64,000 nt of DNA from Corynebacterium pseudodiphtheriticum DSM 44287 (GTDB lineage: Bacteria > Actinomycetota > Actinomycetes > Mycobacteriales > Mycobacteriaceae). Of this stretch, positions 55,014 through 62,436 are shown one piece after another. The translations under genes were made by a program, and so were the position numbers. The first letter of the stretch is position 1. Every line of letters begins with the position of its first letter. Under the pieces are notes generated by a model, which did not search any database, was not told where the DNA came from, and worked only from the letters and a program-made list of their open reading frames with translations. The DNA is taken from positions 1-64,000 of the forward strand of contig NZ_JIAH01000011.1 in assembly GCF_000688415.1 (NCBI RefSeq). The letters are read 5' to 3'.

Positions 55014-55042
55014 CGTTGGGCTAGTTTGCGTTGGGTTAGTTT
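55013..55042. repeat. Two 15-bp tandem repeats after the secreted-protein stop
   Basis: gcgttgggctagttt (55013-55027) and gcgttgggttagttt (55028-55042) follow directly on the TAG at 55011-55013 and run into the last codons of the convergent binding-protein gene (stop at 55036). Confidence 0.8.
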
Positions 55043-55980
55043 TCAGACAAGAATTTCTGCAACTGTTCAACACCATCAATAGCCAGTGGTGATGGTGGTT
55101 CAGCGAAAGCCAGCAGCATCGGCAGGATCTTGTCTTCTTTCACGGCGGTGACGGTTTCTGCACCAGCCAAGCTGGTGACGGCCTCTTTCACGCCATCCTG
55201 GCCGGAGTGCAGCAGCAGGATGATATCCGGATTCTTTGCCACCAGCTGTTCCGCACTGATCTCAAAGACACGATCGTCGACATCACCGAAGACGTTTTCC
55301 AGTCCCATTGCTTCGACGATTGGGTTAGACATGGAGTCCTTGCCATAAGCATAGGTGCTTGCACCTTCAATGCCTGGGTACAGCACAGCCACCGTCTTGC
55401 CTTTTCCGACATCAGAGCCGATCTTCTCCAGACCCGCAGCAACCTCGTCTTTGATTTTCTGGGCTTCGTCTTCCTTGGCAAACAGCGTGCCGTACAGGTC
55501 GATGTGATCATACACATCGTCGAAGGACGCGTTCTTCACCTCACCACAGAAGCCTGGCTCTTGCACGAGTGCAGTCTCGATGGTGGTTTCTGGGTTCACG
55601 GTCTCACTCTGGCCAATGATCAGGTCTGGTTCTTCGGCCATGATGGATTCTTTCGACAGCTCCAGATGGCCGCTTGCATCCACGCGACTAGTCAGCGACG
55701 GGATTTTCTCCAGTGCCGCATTAGTCTCGTCGTCAAAGTACTCTTCCGGATATTCACCGGCCTTTGCTACAACCCGGTCAAGCACACCCAGGCGTTGCAA
55801 AGTTGGTACTGAAGTGGGCCCTTGCAAAACGACGCGCTCTGGAGGCGCATCCAGAGTGACAGTGCGTCCGCAGTTTTGCAACGAGATCGCGGTGTCCTCA
55901 GTTTCTGCGCTGCTGCAGCCAGCCAGAATCAGTGGTGCAATCAGAAGCGGGGCGAATTTCTTTTGCGCTAGTTTTTTCAT
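55036..55980 (-). CDS. Metal/siderophore ABC importer, substrate-binding lipoprotein
   Basis: A 314-aa FepB/BtuF-type binding protein with lipobox L-A-G-C (Cys22). Two lobes are joined by a long helix near 150-180. The first lobe begins P-P-E-R-V-V and the second has V-A-V-L-Y-P near 203 and N-P-D-I-I-L-L near 256. The class binds ferric siderophores, heme, cobalamin or chelated nickel. The gene is intact, but the ATPase and permease encoded upstream in the same operon are broken. Neighbouring urease genes make nickel plausible; this is inference. Confidence 0.88.
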   Translation of the reverse strand: MKKLAQKKFAPLLIAPLILAGCSSAETEDTAISLQNCGRTVTLDAPPERVVLQGPTSVPTLQRLGVLDRVVAKAGEYPEEYFDDETNAALEKIPSLTSRVDASGHLELSKESIMAEEPDLIIGQSETVNPETTIETALVQEPGFCGEVKNASFDDVYDHIDLYGTLFAKEDEAQKIKDEVAAGLEKIGSDVGKGKTVAVLYPGIEGASTYAYGKDSMSNPIVEAMGLENVFGDVDDRVFEISAEQLVAKNPDIILLLHSGQDGVKEAVTSLAGAETVTAVKEDKILPMLLAFAEPPSPLAIDGVEQLQKFLSEN

Positions 55981-56577
55981 TTTTCTAACCTTTCGAAGTG
56001 TAAGTGGTGCTCTGTGCGCACCACGCGAACGTTATAAATGGGCTCGAGGATTTCTGGGACGAGTGGCCCCGATTGCACCAGCCGGCCTTCATCCAGCAAG
56101 TGGATCCAATCGCAGTACTCCAACGCCATGTTTAGGTCGTGCAACACGACCGTGGCATTGGCGCGGTAGTCCTTGATCAGTTTGAAGACCTCCAACTGGT
56201 AGTGAATATCCAAGTGGTTCGTCGGCTCGTCAAGAAGAACATGCGAGGCGTCCTGAATAAAGGCGCGGGCAATCATCACACGCTGCCGCTCACCGCCGGA
56301 AAGATGCGTCAAAGGCGCTTGTGCTTTGTGCGACATACCGACGCTTTTTAAAGCAGCGATGATGCCGTCGTCAGAATTATCTTTATGCGGCAGTCGGCCT
56401 AAACGAACTACCTCTGCGACGGTCATTTGCGGTGGTTCCCCACTGTCTTGCGCCGCCACGGAAAGCTCGTGAGCGATTTTGCGCGCCCGCATCGAGGCCA
56501 GAGGTGCCCCATTCAGGAGCACCCTGCCTTCGGTCGGTTGCAGCGCACCAAATAGCGTGCGCAGCAGCGTCGTTTTA

Positions 56578-57888
56578 AGCGAACATGGGTTGTGAGGGCA
56601 ATAGGGGTAGACTCTGGGGTTGCGCCTAGGGGGCAGAGATCCTCAGTGTCCACAGCACGGAAAGTGTTAGAGAAATAGAGATACGATTGGTGAATGGAAC
56701 ATTTCTTAGACTTTGCAGGCTGGTGGACAACCGAAAGGACTAGCGTCTTAATCAACGCATCTATCGCTCTAATCGCCCTCGTTTCCCTCCTTGTAGCACG
56801 GCGTTCGTTACGTCTAAATAGGCAGATCAACATTAACGCCAATCGGCCAATGATGATGGCTCAAATCTTGATGCCAGATTATGCAAAAGAAACTTTACGT
56901 CTAATGGTTTCTAATAGAGGAAAGTCTGTGGCAAAGAACGTAAAGGTTACGTTTGAACCAGATCTTCCTAGCACAACCGAACAGAATGGAGCCACCGCTG
57001 GAGGTTTCCATTACTCACCAGTAAGACGCGTCAAATCGATTTTCAGCAACACAGTCTTTTCCACTTGGGTTCCCGGCCACCAAGTAGACGTTGCATATTG
57101 GCTACAACCTGATAAAAATCTCTTGGATGGCAATTTAATTTCGAATTCTGCCGAGGGCGTGCCCGCAAAGCTGTTCGTCCTACTGGAGTACGATGATGAG
57201 CTGAACAACCACTACTCAGAACATTTTGAACTGAATGTTCGCAGCGTAATTGGCTCGGATTTTCGGACCAATAGCACTTCAACCAATGGCCAGTTCAACT
57301 TTGAGAAACAGCTTTCCAAGGACATACAAGAAAACAATCGCATGCTTGGGAGGATTTCCCGGAAACTCTGAGAACCATCCGCGTTTCCACACATCAAAAT
57401 TCCACCACCCCTCTTTCGAAGGAACAAGTTTAAGCCGCAACGCACTCAGAGCCGATTACTGCTCATCGAAATTTAAAACAACCGCTTTCAAATTTGAATG
57501 GAGCAAGGTAATTGACGAAGCCAAAGTTTACGCCCTATAAGGCGGCCAAAGAGTACACCTTCGGACAGCTCAAAGGCCAAGCCCCGTCGACTTCCGGCCA
57601 ACACCTCAAATGGTTCGAAAACACGACGAAGAACATTGCAGAGATGTTATTCAGAAATCCGAAACATGCTCTCATCTTCAAACAGTCGAGTGCAAGAATC
57701 TGGGCATCAAGCAGAAACCGTGTGGAAGAAGTTTTCGAGGACTGGCTGCCACCTACTCATGCCGTAGTAACCCGAAAGTACATCGTCGGGGACGATCAGA
57801 TCAGTTGGATCCCTTCACCTTCGGATCTAACTTTTCTTCGACGTACGGATGGCACATCCCTGGTGAGAATAATTCCGCCAGAAGGTCC
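56578..57888. mobile_element. 1311-bp insertion in the ABC ATPase gene
   Basis: The insert is bounded by TTTA at 56574-56577 and again at 57889-57892, a 4-bp target duplication; deleting one copy and the insert restores the ATPase frame exactly. It is AT-richer than its surroundings and carries a 225-aa membrane-protein gene and a second possible frame. No transposase, integrase or terminal inverted repeats are recognised, so the mechanism is unknown: possibly a nonautonomous or cassette-like element. Confidence 0.75.
56694..57371 (+). CDS. Membrane-anchored protein carried by the insertion
   Basis: A 225-aa protein with an N-terminal membrane helix (about residues 18-37, I-N-A-S-I-A-L-I-A-L-V-S-L-L) followed by R-R-S-L-R-L-N-R and a mainly beta domain (L-R-L-M-V-S-N-R-G-K-S-V-A-K-N-V-K-V near 66) that looks Ig-like. 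No catalytic residues are seen. TACGAT at 56682-56687 is six bases before the ATG, so it may be leaderless like chromosomal genes here. Its codon use is AT-richer than its neighbours. Unknown function; presence in an insertion suggests a cargo gene. Confidence 0.7.
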   Translation: MEHFLDFAGWWTTERTSVLINASIALIALVSLLVARRSLRLNRQININANRPMMMAQILMPDYAKETLRLMVSNRGKSVAKNVKVTFEPDLPSTTEQNGATAGGFHYSPVRRVKSIFSNTVFSTWVPGHQVDVAYWLQPDKNLLDGNLISNSAEGVPAKLFVLLEYDDELNNHYSEHFELNVRSVIGSDFRTNSTSTNGQFNFEKQLSKDIQENNRMLGRISRKL

Positions 57889-57970
57889 TTTACCTGAACC
57901 ATTCGGCCCCACTAGGCCGACAACACCGTGTTCGGGAATTTCGAAGGAAATATCCTTGATGATCTCCTGA
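57512..57970 (+). CDS. Possible second gene of the insertion, truncated or chimeric
   Basis: From ATG 57512 the frame reads a basic, aromatic-rich polypeptide (K-F-T-P-Y-K-A-A-K-E-Y-T-F-G-Q-L-K, then F-E-D-W-L-P-P) to the insert end at 57888, then continues antisense to the ATPase to a stop at 57968-57970. The first 125 residues look protein-like; the last 27 do not belong to it. Either the gene lost its 3' end on insertion or the frame is fortuitous. Function unknown. Confidence 0.35.
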   Translation: MTKPKFTPYKAAKEYTFGQLKGQAPSTSGQHLKWFENTTKNIAEMLFRNPKHALIFKQSSARIWASSRNRVEEVFEDWLPPTHAVVTRKYIVGDDQISWIPSPSDLTFLRRTDGTSLVRIIPPEGPLPEPFGPTRPTTPCSGISKEISLMIS

Positions 57971-57992
57971 TAAGAAACGTTCTCAACAGCAA

Positions 57993-59140
57993 TCATTTTA
58001 AAACTCCCATCCGGCGAACCAGCAAAATCAAAAATGGTGCGCCGACCAGGGAGGTCAAGATGCCGATGGGAATTTCTTGCGGTGCCAGCAGCGTGCGCGC
58101 CCCAATATCCGCGGCGATCAGCAAACTAGCTCCCAGTAATGCGGCGACCGGAATCATGTGGCGGTGTGAACCACCCACCAAACGGCGGGCAGCGTGCGGA
58201 ATCACCAAACCGACGAAACCAATCGAGCCAGCCATGGCCACGACAGAGCCGACGAGAATACAGGTCAACACCACCAGGATGATGCGCATGCGGTCTGGAT
58301 TTAGCCCATAGTCAATGCTGCGTCGTCGCCAACGGTCAAGGCATCAATGCGGCGCCCCATGGACCAAAAAACGATTGTCACAGCCACCACGACGAGCACG
58401 CTCACCAGCAACAGCAGCCCCCAGCGGCTAAGGCCCAGGGAACCGAGCAGCCAGAACATCACAGAGCGAGAGCCTTCCGCGGAATCGGAAGCAAAGATCA
58501 AAAAAGAAGTCACGGCAGACAAGGCACACCCCACAGCAATACCCGCCATGAGGAGTCGGACGGAAGTCAATCTTCCTGCCGAGCGGGCGATGAAGAACAT
58601 CACGGCCGACGCCACAAGTGCACCGATAAAGGCCGCCCTTTGCAAGACATCAGCGAAGCCTGCGCTTACACCAAAGAGGATGGCCAGCGCTGCACCGGTA
58701 CTGGCACCAGAGTTAATACCCAAAATATATGGGTCTGCCAGAGCGTTTCGCACCACCGTCTGCAAGATCGCACCTGCGACGGCGAGACCCGCCCCTACTG
58801 CTGCCCCCAAAATCAGACGCGGAATACGAATGTCCCAAATAACGGCATTCGCGGAAGATGCGGAGGCGGGTACTTCCGCACCGAAGATATTGTGCGCTAA
58901 GGCAATGCGCACGTCCGATAAACTCATTGGTGTCGGACCGATAATTATGCCGCGAGCAAAGACACCGACGAGCAAAAACACAAGCAACATCGACCAAATT
59001 TTGGTGCGGCGAGCCTGTGCACTGAAGCCGAGAACGTCTGAGTCGGCACTACCTACGCTGCTAGTACTGTCAGGTTCAGCATTCTCACGTTGCACTTCTT
59101 CTTGTGAAGCGAGCTGAGCTTCAGAATGACCGGTTTTCAC
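57993..59140 (-). pseudogene. FecCD-type ABC permease with frameshift
   Basis: From ATG 59140 the first 279 residues cover a charged N-terminal tail and most of a BtuC/FecD permease (I-R-I-P-R-L-I near 105, Q-T-V-V-R-N-A-L-A-D-P near 129). The frame stops at 58301 just after T-V-G-D-D-A-A-L-T. The adjacent frame continues G-L-N-P-D-R then M-R-I-I-L-V-V to 57993 with the helices and the A-G-S-I-G-F-V-G-L motif. A single-base loss near 58303-58312 explains it. Rejoined, it would be about 380 residues, complete for the family. It is divergent from the ArsR gene. Confidence 0.88.
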
Positions 59141-59236
59141 AGGTTTGATCTATCAACCATTCAATTGAATAAGAAATTATCTACAGTTAGCGCTAAGCTG
59201 AAATACGGAGTACACAAAATATTCTCAGGAGCAGGA

Positions 59237-59542
59237 ATGTCCGAACTCGAAAAAAACCTGGACCGCGCCGAAAACTGGTGCACCACTTTCCGCATTCTCG
59301 GGGATATCACACGCTTGAAAATACTAACGGCCCTGCATTTCGCAGGACCGTATGTTCTCACCGTCAGTGAGCTTGCGGAAACGACAGGAGTGCGCGTAGC
59401 TACCTGCTCTGCCGCACTGCGCGCCATGGAGCTCAACGGCACAGTCGCCTACAGACGCGAGGGACGTTCAATGTTTTATGCGATCAAAGATGAAAATGCA
59501 CATAAGCTACTGCATTTCATGGGCAGCGAGCACGAAGGCTAA
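59237..59542 (+). CDS. ArsR-family regulator
   Basis: A 101-aa winged-helix repressor. The recognition region is V-S-E-L-A-E-T-T-G-V-R-V-A-T-C-S-A-A-L at about 48-66, with a wing (Y-R-R-E-G-R-S-M-F-Y). ATG 59237 directly follows CAGGAGCAGGA. Typical ArsR metal cysteines in the E-L-C-V-C position are absent; Cys16 and the Cys near residue 62, with the terminal His/Glu residues, could form another site. It is divergent from the broken permease gene and most likely controls the importer, perhaps in response to metal. Confidence 0.88.
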   Translation: MSELEKNLDRAENWCTTFRILGDITRLKILTALHFAGPYVLTVSELAETTGVRVATCSAALRAMELNGTVAYRREGRSMFYAIKDENAHKLLHFMGSEHEG

Positions 59543-59611
59543 CCCCGCCCATGAAAACTGCTGGGCACCGATCGCTGGCGCAAGACCTCGCGATCACTGC
59601 TCAGCAAGCAA

Positions 59612-60487
59612 CTAGTACTGACGCAGATTAATCGGGCCTTGGCCGCGGGTAGCGCGAACCACCCCAGCAACCGCCAGAACCAATGACAAGAGCTCTTCTG
59701 TTCGTTTGCCGATTGCACGCAAAACAAAACCCGGGCGTTCAGTGGCGGTGATCGCAGCTTCCATGGAGTCGTCCGCGTCGGCGTGTTCTGCCACCACTTT
59801 ACGAACGGCAGCCAGTAAATCATCGTCAACGGCAGGGTCGAAGCAAATGGCGGTCGCAACGTGGGTTCGCCCGCCCATAGCAAAATCGAGATTTTCGTCA
59901 AACTCTGTTTCCTGCGGACATAGCCGGAGGTTATCGATCAGAGCGGTCTCGCCGTCAATTTCCACGATATTACGCAGATGTGCCTGGGTGTACTGGAATT
60001 GTCCCCCGTCAGGCGACCATCCAGGGGTAACGATATCCGACATGAACAAACTGCCGGTGGGGTGCACTTTAGCAGTGATGTGCTGGCGGAAATCCGCGTC
60101 CCGGTACAGAATAAGCTGATCCGGAATGTATTCCAATACCGCGCCTTCTGCAACGGAGAAGGACATATTTTGTACCACATACTCATCAGGTGTGCGGTAC
60201 ACCTTCGCCGCCGACTGATCGGTGATCAACATAGACGCATTCTTGTCGACGTCCAGAGCGATGCGGTACGCATCACCACCGACATATCCTCCACCCGGGT
60301 TCACGATGATGTAGTAAACCTGCCCGGAATCATCTAGGTAATGCGGGCGGATCACTTTCAGAGCCCGGGTGTGGTATTGCTTGGTTGCTACTGATTTGCC
60401 ATCGCTTAAGGCTATGCCGAGTTCCAGCTCGCCCATTTCTTTGCGTGGCGGATCATGCAAAAAACGGTCTTGCGGGAGCTTCCACAT
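59612..60487 (-). CDS. ureD: Urease accessory protein UreD
   Basis: Scaffold that docks the UreFG complex on apo-urease during nickel insertion. The 291-aa beta-helix protein has N-P-G-G-G-Y-V-G-G-D near residue 63, Q-S-A-A-K-V-Y-R near 92 and Q-L-I-L-Y-R near 129, standard for UreD/UreH. It is last in ureC-E-F-G-D, the order known from C. glutamicum, and starts two bases after ureG. It converges with the ArsR gene. Confidence 0.94.
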   Translation of the reverse strand: MWKLPQDRFLHDPPRKEMGELELGIALSDGKSVATKQYHTRALKVIRPHYLDDSGQVYYIIVNPGGGYVGGDAYRIALDVDKNASMLITDQSAAKVYRTPDEYVVQNMSFSVAEGAVLEYIPDQLILYRDADFRQHITAKVHPTGSLFMSDIVTPGWSPDGGQFQYTQAHLRNIVEIDGETALIDNLRLCPQETEFDENLDFAMGGRTHVATAICFDPAVDDDLLAAVRKVVAEHADADDSMEAAITATERPGFVLRAIGKRTEELLSLVLAVAGVVRATRGQGPINLRQY

Positions 60488-60488
60488 A

Positions 60489-61103
60489 CTAATCAGCCAG
60501 ATCCTGCATCAACACGTCATGGCGAATCCATTCGACGAGCTTGTCCAGGCCTTCGTCAGATTTGAGGTTCGTCAGGACAAATGGTTTATCGCCACGGAAG
60601 ACCTTGGAATCATCCGTCATCACTTGCAGATCAGCGCCCACGTGTGGGGCCAAGTCAGTCTTGTTGATCACGAACATGTCGGATTTAATCATGCCCTGGC
60701 CAGCCTTGCGAGGAATCTTCTCACCTTGCGCCACGTCAATAATGTAGATCGAGAAATCGACCAGTTCTGGCGAGAACGTCGCAGAGAGATTATCTCCGCC
60801 GGATTCCACGAACACCAACTCTAGATCCGAGTGACGGTTCATAAGTTCTTCGATGGCATCTTCGTTCATGGAGGTGTCTTCACGAATTGCGGTATGTGGG
60901 CAACCACCGGTCTCCACACCAATGATGCGATCTACAGGTAGCAGGCCATCGCGGGCGAGGATCTTTGCATCTTCCGTCGTGTAAATATCGTTGGTGATCG
61001 CAGCCATAGACACTTCGCCGTCCAGGGCGCGGGTAATGCGTTCGATTAGCGCGGTTTTACCCGAACCAACTGGGCCACCAACTCCGATTTTAATAATGCT
61101 CAC
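60489..61103 (-). CDS. ureG: Urease accessory GTPase UreG
   Basis: SIMIBI-class GTPase that delivers nickel to urease. The 204-aa protein has the P-loop G-P-V-G-S-G-K-T at 10-17, the E-T-G-G-C-P-H metal motif (Cys-Pro-His) near 70, E-S-G-G-D-N-L near 100 and the N-K-T-D-L guanine motif near 150. GTG 61103 has AAAGGA upstream. A hairpin lies between it and ureF. Confidence 0.97.
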   Translation of the reverse strand: MSIIKIGVGGPVGSGKTALIERITRALDGEVSMAAITNDIYTTEDAKILARDGLLPVDRIIGVETGGCPHTAIREDTSMNEDAIEELMNRHSDLELVFVESGGDNLSATFSPELVDFSIYIIDVAQGEKIPRKAGQGMIKSDMFVINKTDLAPHVGADLQVMTDDSKVFRGDKPFVLTNLKSDEGLDKLVEWIRHDVLMQDLAD

Positions 61104-61133
61104 GGAACAAGTTCCTTTCGTTTGTGTACTACT

Positions 61134-61156
61134 GGTGTAGCGCTACACGCTACACC
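61134..61156. other. Intercistronic hairpin between ureF and ureG
   Basis: GGTGTAGCG-CTACA-CGCTACACC gives a perfect 9-bp stem with a five-base loop in the 81-bp gap. With no T-run, it more likely protects or processes the ure mRNA than ends it. Confidence 0.55.
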
Positions 61157-61184
61157 GCTTCTCGGCAGCAGATTAGTTAGAGAT

Positions 61185-61934
61185 CTAGGACATGAACATT
61201 CGAGAGATCAAGCTCTCGTGAGCCATCTGCGCAACCTCGAGACGTGGTGCCACGACCCCAAGATCGCTGACGTCATGCTCCATCGTCATTTCCGCAGCCT
61301 GCGTGATCGCTGGGTACGCCTGTACAAGCACGCGCTGGCCCGCATCTTGTCCCAATGGGATAGCACGGATCGCGTTTTGCGTCATTGAATTCGCCATCTG
61401 CATGAGGTAGGCGGTGACAGCTTCCCGCGCGCCGACCCCAACGGAACCAAGGACGAGCCCCGCGGCGATCCCTGGATTTCCGTGCAAGCTGCGGTCGGTG
61501 AGGCTCTTTTTATAGTGCGATACCAGCGCGTCCTCCGGGGCGATGATTGCAGCGACTCGGGACATCCGCTTGCCCATCGAGTTCATCGAAGTACGGACCT
61601 GCTTGGGGGTCTGACAGGCATGCACCAACTGATCTAGAGAATGCAATTGTTCTTGCTTCTCTTCGACGCTGAGGTCAGCTTGCTGCAGTTCGACAGCGAA
61701 GCGGACAGCGAGAGCTTCAGAATAGCTTGCCTGTCGCAGATAGCCGTGGAGCCACCTTCCGTAGGTGTCCGGGGAATCGATCTCACCGGATTGCACCGAG
61801 ACCTCCATACCCGCAGAGTGGGCAAAGCCACCGGTGGGTAACGCGGAGTCAGTCAGGTGCCACAGCACTAGTTGTGCATAGCCACGGTTGCTTATATCAG
61901 CAGAGTTCACGGCCTTAGTGGGTGTGTTCGGCAT
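61185..61934 (-). CDS. ureF: Urease accessory protein UreF
   Basis: All-helical partner of UreD that controls UreG GTPase activity. The 249-aa protein has D-S-A-L-P-T-G-G-F-A-H-S-A-G near residue 29, the family hallmark, and a conserved G-x-x-x-G-x-x-G region near 165 (L-V-L-G-S-V-G-V-G). It overlaps the ureE end by 20 bases. It lacks any membrane segment. Confidence 0.94.
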   Translation of the reverse strand: MPNTPTKAVNSADISNRGYAQLVLWHLTDSALPTGGFAHSAGMEVSVQSGEIDSPDTYGRWLHGYLRQASYSEALAVRFAVELQQADLSVEEKQEQLHSLDQLVHACQTPKQVRTSMNSMGKRMSRVAAIIAPEDALVSHYKKSLTDRSLHGNPGIAAGLVLGSVGVGAREAVTAYLMQMANSMTQNAIRAIPLGQDAGQRVLVQAYPAITQAAEMTMEHDVSDLGVVAPRLEVAQMAHESLISRMFMS

Positions 61935-62388
61935 GGCGGAACGCCTCCGGCATTACGTGTTCGGTGCGCTCGTAGGACACACCGACATGGTCCAGGTGAT
62001 GCTCAACCGTATGGTCGTAGCGCACCACCATCACCTCGGCACCGAACTGGCTATCAGTACCGAAGAACTGTGCCTGTAGGTGACGATTCCCGAGGGTATG
62101 TGCAACTCGCAGTGCTTCTTGCACAGATGCTGGCGTGATAACCAAAACATCAGTCGGCTTGATCTTGACGACGAACAGCTTCTCGCCGTCGTCGTAAAGA
62201 ACGTCCCCGTCTTTCAGCTCCGTGAAGTCACTGGAAAAACGCAGGGCAACTTCTGCACCGGAATTAGCGCGAGCGCGCTGTACACGCTTCAAGCGGGTTT
62301 CGTTGTCGAATTCCACCCAGTCGATGGTGCGCTCAGAGCCACCATCTGGCAAATTCTCCAGGTTCCCGGGAATTTCGGTGATAATCAT
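61915..62388 (-). CDS. ureE: Urease accessory nickel chaperone UreE
   Basis: Homodimeric nickel-binding chaperone. The 157-aa protein has the N-terminal peptide-binding domain and the C-terminal domain with G-N-R-H near residue 101, which holds the metal His. The C-terminal tail has scattered histidines (H-A-E-H-T-H) but not the long His run of some UreE proteins, so it probably binds few nickel ions. Confidence 0.93.
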   Translation of the reverse strand: MIITEIPGNLENLPDGGSERTIDWVEFDNETRLKRVQRARANSGAEVALRFSSDFTELKDGDVLYDDGEKLFVVKIKPTDVLVITPASVQEALRVAHTLGNRHLQAQFFGTDSQFGAEVMVVRYDHTVEHHLDHVGVSYERTEHVMPEAFRHAEHTH

Positions 62389-62436
62389 ATCTACCTTTCT
62401 TGCAGTAGTCGGGCTGAAAACAGGGACCTGTTGTGA

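Larger units (their letters stand above)
55977..57996 (-). pseudogene. FepC-type ABC ATPase split by an insertion
   Basis: The N-terminal part runs from ATG 57996 through the Walker A start G-P-N-G-S-G-K36 (57889-57891). It resumes at 56577 with K-T-T-L-L-R-T-L-F and continues with L-S-G-G-E-R-Q-R-V, L-L-D-E-P-T-N-H-L-D and the H-loop V-L-H-D to the stop at 55977. Joining the halves gives a normal ATPase of about 235 residues. Between them lies the 1311-bp element at 56578-57888. ATG 57996 overlaps the permease stop and the ATPase end overlaps the binding-protein start, so the original operon was permease-ATPase-binding protein. The ATPase cannot work as it stands. Confidence 0.9.
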
